The notes below the pieces were generated by a model that saw only the letters and a list, made by a program, of their open reading frames with translations, made no database searches and was not told the origin of the DNA. This document shows positions 1 through 12,791 of a stretch of 64,000 nt of DNA, in pieces. Source of the stretch: Schistosoma haematobium (Eukaryota; Platyhelminthes; Trematoda; Strigeidida; Schistosomatidae); contig NC_067196.1 of assembly GCF_000699445.3 (NCBI RefSeq), positions 43,119,806 through 43,183,805 on the forward strand, given 5' to 3'. A program made the position numbers and the translations under genes. The stretch's first letter is position 1, and each line of letters opens with the position of its first letter.

Positions 1-410
1 TCGATCAATCTGACTTCATTGTTGCATAATGTCTTCTTTTCAATATGATGAATTCAACTACAAGCTGATCGCTTTGACTGGCGTGAAAACTGCTAGGCAA
101 AATACAAAACGAGAAAACCCTCAATTCAGTCTAGTATGTTAAATTGGTGGTTAAATGTTTTTGTTACATCACTTTGATGGCTTGTGTGACTGCTAACATG
201 TTACTTGAGATTTGAGTCACTTAGAAAAACTTTAAAAATTCCCGTATTGTGAATAAGGACAACGTATATAAGCGAACAATATTGTTTTAAATTAGGTATT
301 GATTAGGCTTCATACTAGTAAACAATTATATTTATGTACATAGACGAAATCATTAAACTAATCAAGGCAGCTTATTGAACATTGACTCGAACCCTTGTTA
401 CTCTTACTAA
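1..410. other. Gene-free AT-rich flank
   Basis: No coding region, RNA gene or known repeat was recognised here. The stretch ends where the 5' end of an RTE-like LINE begins, at the CCGACCG motif shared by other copies in this window. Confidence 0.5.
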
Positions 411-2553
411 AGCTCCCGACCGTTGTTGCTACCTTGACGCGGTGGTCGGGCTTGCCTATCGTGATGAACCCATCGAGCTATACTGGCTGGGAAAATCGTT
501 CCTCAAGGTCCTACCATGCCAGACAGGTCGGTTGAAGGGCGGTAAGATCAAAGGCAGCAAACCCAAGGTCCGAAGGCGAAGCCGTACTGCTGACTGTAAA
601 GAGGTGTGACAGCAGTAAGGTGTTTCCTTCAGACAACCAGCACAACAGCGATGCTGCCTTCTCACAAGGAGGGGTGTGGTTAGGAAAGGTCGACCCTAAA
701 AATGCACACCTCGCCTTATCCCACGGATATCCGTCTCTGGCGGTAAGGTCTCAACAAGTACGGAGCTAACACAAAAATTACTCATAAAAAGGTCGTGTGT
801 AACCGACGTCAAGCAGTTGTCCCTTGGGCACTGCGGCCATGCTCTCAGGTCACTAGGACCACCCCTAACCCAATTTCCTTTTCAGAGACCTCCAGGAGCA
901 CCTTTCCACGGAGTGGGCAACCGGGGAATGATAACCGCTTTGATACCTTCAACAGCACTCAAGATCACTGTATTCATAATCAGCTTCCCTTTTCAATTCC
1001 TATTATTCTTCCTACATTGACTTTCAACACTAAACTTTCTCTTTTGACTTCCCTCCAAGTGTCACCATAGCCAACGATTCTAGTGCGCAAAACACTGTCC
1101 CAGGTTTACTGAAACCTCTCTCCAGACTACACATTGGCGTCTTCAACATGCACACTCTCTGTTAAATCGACCAGCAGACCTCCTTGTCTAGAACCCTAGG
1201 ATCTCGTACTATTGATGAAGAGCGTAAAATAATAAAATCTAGGTTAACCAAAGGTTTGAGGAACGACTGTGAATATTGGTGTGCAACGAAAGCAAAAGAA
1301 ACGGAGAAGGCAGCTGTAATACAAAAGAACTTTTCAGACTCGGAAAAAGACGACATTTTAAAGAGCAGATCAGCTGGCCTTCAGCGATTCTACAACTACC
1401 TACCAATCCAAGATAGCGTGAATGGAACATTGAAATAGGTCCCTCGACTCTATCTGAAGTTCAAAAGGCTATAGCTAATCTGAAATGAGGAAGAGAAGCT
1501 GGTCCAGATGGATTGGCTCCAGAGGTCTTTAGGTGATGTGGTCCAATTTCAGCTGAAATCTGGTAGTTGGACGTAATCGCATCACTGGTCGCAATTACTG
1601 ATTGTCCCAATATATAATAGAGGGTCAAAATCATCCTGTGACAACCATAGAAGCATTAGTTTGACTAATATAGCATCTAAAATACTAGCTTCAATAATTA
1701 TCGGACGCCTAACAAGGACTCGTGAACTGCAAACATGAGAAAATCAGGCTGACTTCAGACCTGGTTGTGGCTGCATTGACCACATATTCGCCATTCGTCA
1801 GGTTATAGAACACAGACATGCTTATCGGCGTCCGACAATCGTGGTCTATCTCGATCTTAAAGCAGCATTTGCCTCGGTAGACCGAGAGGTTCTATGGTAG
1901 TGTCTGTCATTAAAAGGCGTACCTCAGAAGTACATAAATTTTGTGAAGGCTCTTTACTCGAACACTATTAATCGAGTGACAGCTTGTGGCGAACCGTCAT
2001 CTGCTTTTGCAACCTCAAGTAGTGTCCGTCAAGGCTGTCCACTTTCTCCATTTTTGTTTAACTTCGAAATAGACCTACTGATAGAAATAACGCTCTCGTC
2101 GACTGAATTTTCGTTCATTGATCTCCTACCAGGATGTCCACTTATGGACTTAGCATACGCAGATGACATAGTCCTGTTTAGTGAAGACGCTGATAAAATT
2201 CAGTCTTTTGATAGCACTGAGCAACAATGCCAGTATGTTTGGAATGCGCTTCTCTCCCTCGAAATGCAAGTTTTTGCTTCACGACTGGTCTGCGTCAACA
2301 CCTGAACTAAGGATAGGGAGTGAAGTAGTCGAACGCGTCGACAACTTCACTTACCTAGGAAGTTTGACCAGCCCTAATGGGTTGGTGTCTGACGAAATCT
2401 CAGTATGGATTCGAAAAGCTCGCTTGGCTTTTGCCAACTTACGTCACCTATAACGAAGACGAGATATCCGTCTATCAATTAATGGACGAGTATACTGCGT
2501 AGCAGTTCGTTCTGTTCTTCTTTACGGCTGCGAAACGTGACCATTAAGAGTAG
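411..2553 (+). mobile_element. RTE-like LINE family A, internally deleted copy
   Basis: Degenerate non-LTR retrotransposon related to the full-length copy at 58577-62506 (minus). It begins at the same 5' base (CCGACCG) and carries the same 5' leader and the start of the endonuclease region (HIGVFN). It then jumps near 1190-1200 straight to the linker before the reverse transcriptase, so about 1 kb including most of the endonuclease is missing. The RT part is broken by stops and frameshifts but keeps recognisable blocks: RQGCPLSPFLFNF near 2030 and AYADDIVLF near 2152. It stops abruptly at about 2553 inside the RT C-terminal region. Not functional. The first 1.2 kb is almost identical to 40481-41684 in reverse orientation. 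Assignment to the RTE/SR2-like clade rests on the C-terminal GHVLRMP block in sister copies. Confidence 0.85.
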
Positions 2554-2686
2554 AACTAAACCAATAAAGGGAGTTTATAAGTTGGTGATAACAGTGGAAT
2601 GAATTACGTTAGTAAACATAATGAATAAAAAGTACAAGTTGGTAGTGCAATGAAAGGTATGCTAGCTGTGATAAGTCAGTCAGTCA

Positions 2687-3330
2687 GCTACAACGTAGGA
2701 CCAAGCACATATATGCATCGGTCGAAGTTGCCATACCTCATTAGCACAACAAGATGATCACCAAACGCATAGAAGCAGTTACTTTAATGGTAGTATATAA
2801 AAAAGCATTTCATATAAGGATCTGATACAGGGAGAAAGAATTAGTTCGTAGAAAGAAAGGTATAAAGCAATTTTAATCTCACGGTTTAAGGGAAGACAGA
2901 GAGTATATACACCTACGCCATTGTGATCGATTCTGAGCCATGTCACCAAGAGTCTCCAACCAGTGGTTACGATAGTCACGTGGACCCCAACCAAGTAGTC
3001 TGCATCTACCAACATGGCTCAGACTGGAAGTTAGTGACTTCATGGACTGATGCCACTTTTTGGTTTGGCCGCCCCTAACTTTCTTCCAACCATCCAGAAC
3101 ACCGGTTAGCATTGCACGTCGTGGTAATCGGTGTTCGGGCATACGTAACACGTGGCCCAACCATCTCCGTCGACGAAGATTCACAATCTCATCAACTGAT
3201 TTACCATAATTCCCTAATACCCTACGTCTAACCTCACTATTACTTACCCGGTGATCCCAACAGATGCAAGTAATATTTCTAAGGCATCTGTGGTCAAATA
3301 CTAGTAGCTTACGACTATCTTTCAGATTTA
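2687..3330 (-). mobile_element. RTE-like LINE family A, 3' end fragment
   Basis: This is the 3' terminal 0.6 kb of the LINE, in opposite orientation to the preceding copy. It contains the GTCAGTCAGTCAG tail at its left edge, the 3' untranslated part, and the RT C-terminal region with RRRWLGHVLRMPEHRLPRR encoded near 3140-3180. The block 2690-2993 is close to identical with 36728-37012. 5' truncated, as expected for target-primed reverse transcription. Confidence 0.85.
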
Positions 3331-4541
3331 AGCAACTGGATAGTTTGCAAATATCGCTGGTGTATGCTTAAGAAAACTGGTAATATCTCGTGACTACGAT
3401 TAAACGGATTTCTGGGACAAATTATTTAGTATACTTTGTGTTACTGGGATATTTCATATTAATCTACAAATCATAACTAAATCAGACGACAAATCTACTC
3501 ATTACCTGATATTCCCTTAAGCAGGTTGCGGTCATTAACTCGTACATTTCGAACATCTTTCTGTTTCGTACTTGTTTATCTTGATTTCCTACCTTCATTT
3601 TTACTCCTATTGTGCCTTTATTTTCACGTAATTTGAGTTGTGATATCTTGAATCAATGCATCAATCACCCATTTAGTATGTTGCTGACCTTCATGCAGGA
3701 TTAAGGGTACTACTGAACTGTTAAATCCGAAGTGACCAGATTGCGATGTGAATATTTGACCTAGTATTTGAGGGTTCTTTGACTTTTGGCTTACAGTACT
3801 GAATATCTTTAACCAGTAAGCAAACATTATGCATCGGTAAGGTTTTCTTAGTAATTTACGTATTTTCCTCGTGATCCAATGAAGCGGTACTCGGAACGAA
3901 CCCACTGATTGTAAAACGAGTCCTCGAATTATTTATAAGAGCAGTGGCTGTGTATTCAAAGCGATCCAATTTTAACTAGTAGTTCCTAACTTCTTAATTT
4001 CGGGACAACCAAATATTACCAGTAGCCGCCACTTAAAACATTTTATCGAAATTCTAGTAGACGAGCATATTTTCATTTCTAGGTTAAATCTAAAAACCAA
4101 ACATTTATTACAGAAGTCAGCAAAATGGTTGGTCACAGTCAAATAAATGTTGGGTAAAAATCAATGTATTTATTGAATATATTCTAATAAGGTTCCAATA
4201 AATATGCGATTGATAGCATAGCTTGCATCATATTGAGGTTTCTATTTCCAAGTTGCTAAATAAACAAAATTAGATTGTCTTTTTACGGATTCAAAACTAC
4301 AAACCTGAAAATAATGGATATTATTTTTCTGGTCTAAACAGTTCTAGAAACCATTAAATCTAACCTAAATGTGAATATTTACAAACTAACTTATAAAAAC
4401 TGTATATTATTTACCATGTTCTGTTAATGATTCAAACATGGTGTTTACTCACAAATTAATCTTTATTGTTTTTATCTGGTTTTCTTTTCAGTCTCCCATG
4501 CTTTCAACTGAATCTTCACTATATGAAAGGTTGTAGTTGTA
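3331..4541. other. Upstream region of the receptor kinase gene
   Basis: AT-rich sequence without a supported gene. A pyrimidine-rich tract ending in TTTTCAG at 4485-4491 looks like a splice acceptor. Stops at 4509 and 4524, in the frame of the receptor ORF, prevent a simple extension of that exon, so the 5' structure of the receptor gene remains open. No first exon with a signal peptide was identified here. Confidence 0.4.
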
Positions 4542-7500
4542 ATGAATAAGAGTACACGAAACCGACCTTTACTTGCCTTTTGCCATTGTTCACCTCTTAG
4601 CCGTTGCCCATATTCCAGGTCTGTTTGTGTATCGTCAACAGGATGTTTTCATTCATTGCATTTGGATTTATCACTAACATATGTGGATGATGAGTCGTAT
4701 GGGTGTTTTTCAAATAATACGAATCAGGTTGACTTACTCTGCCGAAATTCAAAAGTTGGTAGACAATTATTATATTGTTGTTCTCCAGATGATGGGGATT
4801 TTTGCAATCGGAACTCGAGTTTGCTAGAATTAATCAGTCCTATCCGAATGAATGCTCATGCATTTACATGGAAATCTATTTTGACAGCAGTGTTGTTCCC
4901 TACCTTTGCACTGTTTTGTGGGCTTCTAGCGATCATGCTTTTTTGGAAGTGCTTTTTAAAAAAACGAATAGAAAACTACGATCGCTATGTCAATGAACTT
5001 AGCTACAAACGTCCCAGCTTCACTACAGATGTCTACAATTATCTAGTAAAACTCAATGAAGAACAGTTTTCGAATCGTAAGTTATCATCTTATGTCTCAC
5101 CCGGAATGGGAAATAATCTTTCTTCAAAAAATTTGCATAATCCTGATCCTTCGTGTGGACTTATTAGCTGCACTAGTGGAAGTGGGAGCGGTCTTCCGTT
5201 CCTTGTTCAGAGAACTGTAGCACGTCATATTAGATTGACAATGTGTATAGGGAAAGGACGATTTGGTGAAGTTTGGAAAGCTACATGTCAAGGTGAAACC
5301 GTTGCTGTTAAGATTTTTTCTAGTCGTGATGAAGCCAGCTGGGCTCGTGAAACAGAAGTTTACAACACTGGTTTATTGCGTCATCCTAATCTCCTGGCGT
5401 ATTATGCTAGCGACATGATATCAAGAGGTGGATGCACTCAGCTCTGGTTAATTACAGCTTATCACGCTAACGGATCTTTACATGACTTCATCAGTCACAG
5501 ATCATTAAAACTACAGGATGGTTTGCGTCTGGCCAGCTCCATTGCAGCAGGCTTGGCGTTTTTGCATACAGAAATAAAAGGATTACATGCTAAGCCTTCT
5601 ATTGCACACCGTGATCTCAAATCGAAGAATGTTCTTGTTATGAGTGATATGACTGCATGTATAGCTGACTTGGGTCTTGCCCTTGTGAATTTACAAAGTC
5701 TCCCAGTCGGACAAGCCTTCCTCAATTTATCTTCCTCAATGCTATCTAGTGGTGTTATGTCTAGCGGTATAACTCAGTCAGACAGATTGTGCAGTGGACT
5801 TTCTGGTCCTTCTTCTTTAGGTCCTCCTCCTGCCGGACCTAGGGTTGGTACTAAACGTTACATGGCACCTGAGTTACTTATGGCGATTGATATAGCACAC
5901 ACATCATCTAACTGCGGCAACAATACGTCATGTATAACTAATGAAAGTATTGATAGTCCAAACAGAAGTCACCATTTGCCATTTGAAGTTTACCAAGCTG
6001 CAGATATTTATGCGATGGCCCTAGTGTTTTGGGAATTAGCACGATGCACTCAGGGAATAACATCTGATTTTGTTGAAGGATATCAGGTTTGTACATTGAC
6101 TTTTCCATACTTTGATATTCACTATTATTAAAGGCATTTTTCTGTTTATCTTACTAATATGAAAATTATGTATTGTAAATTAGTGCTGTCGTAAGTATAT
6201 GAATTTCAGATCGTAATTATTGATAGAGTAAAGTGTTCTATAGTTCAATATTTTTACTCGTGTGCAAAAAGTTCTAAAGCACCAAATATATTGAAGGGTA
6301 ATAGTTTCTTAGAATTTGAGAGGAAAATCTGCTTTTCAAATAATCAACAAACTATGTTTTATCAAAAGGGATCATATTGATTTATTCGGTTTCGTGTGAC
6401 TCACATTTTCGCAGATCTTTTTTATTTAAATTATTTATTTATTTAAACACAAATATTGGTGCAAAGGGGTACCGAATACATATGCGCCACATAAGTCACT
6501 TGCTTTATGTGAGATGTGACACTGCCCGGATGCCCAAACCGAAGTAGGTGGTTTTCTTAGGAGGCCACACCCGGAGTCTTCGACCAAAGGTTTGATCCAC
6601 GAGGCAGTGGAGTAGCGTCAGTAGATACAGTCCCATTGTAATCGATGACCGACGAGTGGTCCATACGCCATTTGTTCCCTCAGGATCCTGTGTGGTTTGG
6701 AATCAGGGTTTTCCAACTCCTCTAGGTGGATCCTCTGCACCCACCACCCCGGTTAAAGTGCCGGACATTCGTTTTCGTCCTCTCAATTTCGTAAACAACA
6801 CCCTCATCGCGAAAACGCAGTGAGGACTTCCCTGGCAGTGGTTGTATACGCGTAGCCATAAGAGAGCTGGCTCCCCCACCCTTAGCCGCACCAGTGCATT
6901 CTGTAACATCAGTTTGAGTATTTTTGTTGATATAATCCCTAAACTGATGAATTTTATTATTTCTAAGTTCTTGTTTTGACTGTTATTATTGATGTTATCA
7001 GATCTTTTTCTATGAATATCCCCGTAGTTAATGAATATTTGTGAAATCTCAAGGGCAAAGCACAATAATTAATTATTTTTTAATCCAGTCATATGATTTA
7101 TTAAGGCTCGTATACTAGTGAAAATCCACGAAATTTTACATTTTTGTTACGCAATGCTCTACGGTGATTCAAAGTTAAGGGTACATCACTGTGTCGCACC
7201 ATCTCTAGGACCCCAACCAGGGAGTCGTGAAGGACCGACAGAAGCCAGTCCGCTACAACTTCCTTTCATATCATGACACATTATTTTTGTTAATGGCTTT
7301 ATTCAAAGCCATCCTGCACTTCGTCATGTTTGCACATGTTGACAGACATTTGTTATGTCTGAACGGCTTAATATGATTTCTAAATTTTTAATGAACTAGT
7401 CGCTTATGGTGCATAAAATTTTTAAGCTCCGAGGATAGTAAACTCTGTGTGTTATGACATCAAGTAATTGCCAACAACTCAGCAACGTTTATTAGTAAAT

Positions 7501-7960
7501 TTTTATGATTCCTTATAATTGTTTCAAATTTGAAACTTTTCTACAGATACCATTCTACGACATGGTCCCTCCTGATCCAACCTTCTCACAGATGAGGGAT
7601 ATTGTTTGTGGCAATAGTTTGACCATAAGTGATCAAACAAACCAATTGAACAGGAATAACTCAAGTATAAACACTAAATCCCCCAAGACAAGTCCAGATT
7701 ACGACAATGTTCATTGTAGGCCTCGCATCTACCAGCGTTGGTTAGATGACACCTATCTATCCTGCTATGCACAGGTGATACAAGAATGTTGGCATGATGA
7801 TTGGTCTGTACGCCTTTCTGCTCTTCGTGTTCGTAAACGTCTGGGACAGATCGAAGATGCAGTTAGGCAATCATTGGTCAGAAAAAGAGGAGAGAACATT
7901 CCTTCTAATGTAAATGAGTTATCAGTACTCCTGACCGAGGACCCAGAAACTTTGGCTTGA
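4542..7960 (+). CDS. TGFBR1: TGF-beta type I receptor serine/threonine kinase
   Basis: Exons 4542-6086 and 7547-7960 are joined across a phase-0 intron (donor CAG|GTTTGT, acceptor CTACAG|ATA), giving 652 residues from the ATG used. Order: cysteine-rich activin-receptor type ectodomain (about 14-90, CHC start and CC...DFCN end); transmembrane helix about 113-135; GS domain 211-230 (TSGSGSG then LPFLVQRT); kinase with [12 protein letters not shown]-binding Lys257, HRDLKSKN at 356-363, DLG 376-378, GTKRYMAPE 436-444 and a C-lobe in the second exon ([12 protein letters not shown]). The GS box and SKN catalytic loop mark a type I receptor, which type II receptors phosphorylate and which then phosphorylates R-Smads. 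The schistosome receptor of this kind is SmTbRI/SmRK1. Odd: about 57 residues lie between DLG and GTKRY, and further insertions occur near 450-480 and in the last exon. The ATG has no signal peptide after it, so an upstream exon is probably missing. Confidence 0.9.
6087..7546 (+). other. Receptor kinase intron (1460 bp)
   Basis: The intron is bounded by GT at 6087 and AG at 7546. It separates the EGYQ codons from the IPFYD codons, a position that preserves the continuous kinase C-lobe seen in animal type I receptors. It contains a reverse-oriented dispersed repeat at about 6422-6900. Confidence 0.85.
6422..6900 (-). repeat. Dispersed repeat R1 (SINE-like), intronic copy
   Basis: Related by eye, in reverse complement, to 44960-45475, 52500-52799 and 58480-58576. 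Read on the minus strand it starts with a GGTGGGGGAG-like block, passes a block encoding no protein, and ends in an A/T-rich AAATAAATAAATAA tail. The tail polarity suggests a retroposed, SINE-like element. No protein-coding capacity was recognised. Confidence 0.75.
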
Positions 7961-9245
7961 TTTTCACATTTTCTGATATATCGAAGCTTATCTTTGAAAT
8001 TTGCATTTAATTTTAGTGTTGTAACTTCCTAAATATTTTCACTTAATAGGTAATTTAATAATTCAAATGCTTTTCTGATTTTTTGATGCCTAAGATAGAT
8101 GATTGTAGATATATAGGTTTAACTGTTGGGTAATAATTTTGTGCAAGAAACTTCTGATGCTTTAGGTCGGTGCCAAACTTGGCACATTAGTACAGTAGCT
8201 ACTGGATTGATTTTGACAAATATATTTTTTCTGTTGTTTAGAATATTGAAGACAGCAAGAACAAAGATCTAAAATATTTACTATGTACCGTTTATATGTA
8301 AGTAGGCCTGTGATCTATCTTATCACCCTTCTATAAATGTACCGAACAAACAGTTATCGAATCTCACCGAAATACCCGATACTAGAAGGGTCATATTTTT
8401 GCATAAAGTATATGTTTATTAAATATTAATTAGTAAGTGTATATTTAACGGTAAGACGTTACGTTAATGGGTTGAACGCTACTATTGTTTAGGACTTGAA
8501 AAACATTGTACCCCTCCATGTAATTGGTTTCCTTCATAAATCTAACCAAAGCAAGGGCGTTAGTGTTTGGATCCTGTTATTGGGCGAAATAGCAAAACGT
8601 TTAGCCGTTATACGCCAATTCTATATGAGTACACTAATTACCGCTTTTAATGCTAAACCACCAATAACCAAGTTATTGTAGACAGGGTAGACGAAGCCGA
8701 TTCGGCCATTCAAGTTAAATTTATTTTGGCAGAATGTCTTTCTAGTGGTAATCCTTTTACATTCACCAAAGCGCTTGGTGTTTTATTTCTTTACAAATGA
8801 GTTTTGTTGAGAAAATCCACCAACAGCTATAACACAGGAAGAACTAGTTCAGTAAGACAGTTGAGTACTACAGGGATAGAAATACACGTTTATCGAACGG
8901 CTACTACCTGGTAAATATGAAAAACAGTAAAAGATGCCACATATTACTAGAGCATCACCAAATGATAAGCTTCAGAAATAACACAAGAAGGCTATCAGTC
9001 ATAATTTCGAAAAAGCACCCGTGAAATTAATCTTGGTGTGGGGTTATTGTGAGCTTAGTGCAATAAATGACTTTTCCCAGCCTCGTTAATCGCCAGGATA
9101 AGCCTTTTGATGGGTCAAGTGGGATTGATGAGAAAAGACATTCGACCACACTAAGTATAGGAGGACATCTAGTGTGTAAAATTGATCCCACTTGTTGACT
9201 GCTTCACATTGTGTTAATTAACTGTAATTCTAGTCTGTGCTCGCT
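7961..9245. other. Gene-free region downstream of receptor kinase
   Basis: The 3' flank of the receptor gene. It is AT-rich and the short open frames in it look random. No RNA gene or known repeat was recognised. Confidence 0.4.
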
Positions 9246-9375
9246 TAACTCGGCGAGTGTTGTAGGAGTAGGCTGGAAGAAAGTTATGGGCGGCCAAACC
9301 AAAACATGACATCGGACCATGGAGACATTGAAAGTGGGACTCAGCCACATTGATAGATGAATAACATGGATCAAA
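9246..9375 (+). mobile_element. RTE-like LINE family A, short C-terminal fragment
   Basis: About 130 bp matching the RT C-terminal region (GGCTGGAAGAAAGTTATGGG followed by the WHQ-type block) of the LINE copies elsewhere in the window. It is a decayed remnant, truncated on both sides. Confidence 0.65.
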
Positions 9376-9825
9376 ATCGTTCACGATGGTCCATGTGCAG
9401 CTTCTTTTGTTTTCCCCAAATTATGGGCTGAGTTCCTCATAACTCTTTGTCTTTATTTTACTAATTCATACTTTCTTGGGTCGTTTCCTTGATCACTAGT
9501 CTTCTCTGCAACCACTCATTCTGTTATCTCTTCTATTCCGGGATTTATCCTGACGATTACACCTCCTTATGCTATTGGGTTATGAAGACTTGAACCAATG
9601 TACACACTTATCAGGTTCTGCGTCGAATCTCTTTCTCGATTGTTGCTTACTATAGGATTAGATAGTCAAAATCTGAAGACAGTTATTCAGTAGTTATATA
9701 TGCATTCTTTATGACAAGGGCCTTCAAAATAGCCCAGATAGACTGAAATATGGCTAAAAACAAGTTAGTGGTGCATATGCATCTTACCCTTCGTCTTTAC
9801 TTAATCATATCCTTCACTCTTGCAA
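9376..9825. other. Gene-free spacer
   Basis: Nothing recognised between two LINE fragments. Confidence 0.35.
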
Positions 9826-11700
9826 CTCAAGCCAGGACTCAGGTTGATCATATCGCAGTCAGCTGCAGCTGTGGTGGTTGTGTACAAGACTTATATAAAC
9901 TCTAATTGAGCTAATCATACCTTGCTTTCCAGTGGCCGACAAATCCATCATCATAAACAGATTGGCGTAAGTAAATTGGTTGCAGCTCTCGTTGCAAATA
10001 AATATCAAAGCGAGCTAATGTTTGAGGTAAGTTATCATACCCATCGAAAAGTGCAGATCAGCACTAGCTACATTTGGATGACGCCATGAAAATGGGGAGT
10101 ATAGCCACTGGTGGCTTCACGAAACGTCCGCCTATAAATACTGGGATTTCTACAACCTCCTTATATTTTCATGACGCACGTAGGTCTGCTCCGACCAGCT
10201 GCGAGTTTGACAGTAAACGTAAATTCTTATGTAGAAAAATTGTGTCAAGTTTGCTAGAGGACCAAAAAGCCTGGTAGTCAGAGCATGCTGAAGGGTTGGA
10301 AGCGGCAATGACATATTATAAGTCATCCGAGTCACAGGCAACAAGAAGTCTGGTGTGAGTGAAAAGACCTGTGAAGTAGATTGGACGACAATCAATAACA
10401 CCTACAATCAGGAGTCTTTCAAGGAACGATCCGGTTAGTCTTCTGTCCTAGTGACATCGGTTAGACTGTATCGTCTTCGATGGCCGGTGATGACACCCAC
10501 CTAACGAGGCAGAAATCTGCAAGAAACTCACTCTCGAAGCACCGTAAACCACCGGGCTCTGACGACTTACCCGCATATCGTTTTCAGGATGTCGACACAC
10601 CTTCAACCAAGGAATTTGACTGAGTTGTTTGGGCTTCCGTCATACTCTGAAGTTTATAAAGAATTTACTCTCAAGAAGCAGGCTGGTTTTCGTTCTGCTC
10701 GGGGATGTACTGTTCATGTTTTCGCTTTCCATCAAATGTTAGGAGGCCTCTATACTTATTGCGGGCCAACAATCGCTGGCTTCTTGATCTCAGGGCCGCC
10801 TTCAATCCGTTGGACGGTACTGTGCTCTAGGATTATCTGCTGAAGCGTGTGCTTGGTAAGCTTCTTAAAATATTGAAGGTTCCATATACAAACACACGAG
10901 GCAGAAATAGGGCATACGAGCCCCTCTCCATTGTCGCATCTAAGCCGTGAGGTCAGGCGGGATTGCCCAGTCTAACTATTCCTCCCCAACTTTCCTATTG
11001 ACGTCATTCTGAAAACGGCCTTGACATATGGAGGTTGGCGGTAGCGTGGATCGACCGGAGTATCCGGATGATACCGCCTTACTATTAGGTAGTGTCCCCA
11101 TCATGCAAACCGACCTTAATCAGTGTCCGTAGACATGGCTAATGTTTCCCTCTACAAATTCAAAGTGCTTTTACGAAGCCCTGAACATGCGCTCACTCCT
11201 GGTATTCGAAAAGTGACTGGTAGAATCATTTTACATTTTGGGGAAGCTTTAGCGCCTTATGTCAACCCTGTTCATCTTTGGATCGTTATAATTCTAGTTT
11301 GGTTGTAAAAAGTGTAGTTTATAGTGCGTCGGTAAAGCAGTTTTATTCTATGCCCGTGGCCTCTCCGGGTTGTGGATGTAAGGCAACTGTGTTCGATCGT
11401 GGTTGACTCTGAAATATTGCTAATATTCAGCGGCAACACCGTATTAGTAGCACCGATGTTTCGTGAAGTGTGCTTGGACATAATGACTATTCAGTGTGTC
11501 ACCTTGAAACACCAACTTTGGTGGCTCAGACATTTACTACGAATGTCGTCTCAATGATTCTCATATTTTGCATTGCTTCCCGACTGTGGGACTGGTTGGG
11601 AAAAGTGGACAGATGGTCAGTTTATGGAATGGTGCCCTGGCACAAGAGTAGGTGTATGGGACTGGGACCGTCCACAACTCTCTGGTAGGGGGTCCTAGAG
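9826..11700 (+). mobile_element. RTE-like LINE family B, decayed copy
   Basis: Runs parallel to the better preserved copy at 48140-50895. It starts in the last part of the endonuclease (DHIAVSC-like near 9845), passes the linker (CEFDSKRKF near 10200) and the RT start (KQAGFRSARGCTVHVFAF near 10675-10730), and ends in the RWLGH-like C-terminal region near 11530-11690. It has many frameshifts and stops and internal deletions, and no intact reading frame. Both ends are truncated. Confidence 0.8.
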
Positions 11701-12002
11701 AAAATCTAATTTGTTACCAGACATGTCTCAGAAGAGGTTAATGGCTGTCCACACTTCTTTAGCTAAGAGGATCTCTTGGGATTGATTTTATCTCAACTGA
11801 AATGGTTTTCCCATTAGTTTTCACTACTTCCATCCACTGATTCTTAATATTTGTTAAATAATTACGTACACCTTTATCGCTCCTCTCCTTTTAGCACATA
11901 TTTCCGTGCCCGTTTTTACAAACATGTGTCCATCAGTTCGTCCGGTTGTAACTATCTATATCACGATCCCAAACATACTGTCTCAGTATAGTATTCGGCT
12001 GA
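11701..12002. other. Spacer between LINE and gypsy fragments
   Basis: No gene or repeat was recognised. Confidence 0.3.
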
Positions 12003-12791
12003 CTTTCAACCATCACTACAGACCGCGGACGTCAGTTCGAATCTGAACTTTTTCGTCGTCTGACTACACTATTAGGAATGACTCGCTTCCGAACGACCGT
12101 CTACCACCCACAAGCAAACGGGTTGGTAGAACGTTTTCACCGACAACTAAAAGCTTCACTATCAGCTGCAAACGTTTCACAGTGGACCGACGCCCTTCCA
12201 TTTGTCTTACTAGGTATTCGCAATGCAGTGAAAGCTGACATTGGATACACTGCGGCTCAACTCGTTTATGGAACGACACTTCGACTTCCAGGAGGATTCG
12301 TGGATCCTTCATCCTCTTCAATGAACATGGATCTAACCTCCTACACGAACAGGCTTACAAACGCAATGCATTCAGTTAAACCTGTTTCCACTGGACCTCA
12401 ATCAACTGATATTTTCGTTCAACCTGACTTATGGTATAGTACACACGTCTTCGTGCGTCGAGACTCGCATCGACGACCATTCGAACCAGCATACGAAGGA
12501 CCTATCAAAGTTCTTCAACGCGAACCGAAGTACTATATAATCGATAAGGACGGAACCAACGATAGCATCAGCATCGATCGCCTCAAAGCAGCGTATTTAG
12601 AAGGAAATCCTATTCACGTCGATTTCCCTTCGGTACAATCACACAACACGACTCCTACGCTTATAATACCTTATCCGACGACAACCAACACGCACGATGG
12701 TACTTCGACAGTATCTGAAAATAAACTTAAAACAACGCGTTCTGGAAGAAGAGTAAGATTTGCAGAACATTTAAATGACTATTGCACGTAA
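12003..12791 (+). pseudogene. Ty3/gypsy integrase, C-terminal fragment
   Basis: One open frame runs from about 12003 to the stop at 12791. The first residues contain the integrase TTDRGRQFESELF block with the second acidic catalytic residue. This is followed by FRTTVYHPQANGLVERFHRQ with the catalytic glutamate, then the C-terminal part (SIDRLKAAYLEG) and a basic tail (RSGRRVRFAEHL). This is the typical end of a gypsy-type pol. A stop at 12000 and loss of homology upstream show that protease, RT, RNase H and the first catalytic Asp are missing. The lineage differs from the gypsy element at 19387-22690, which lacks the YHPQANG form. Confidence 0.85.

Noticed and set aside
3624..3905. 93-codon minus-strand frame
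   Set aside because: No recognisable family, no splice context and no similarity to other parts of the window. Probably chance.
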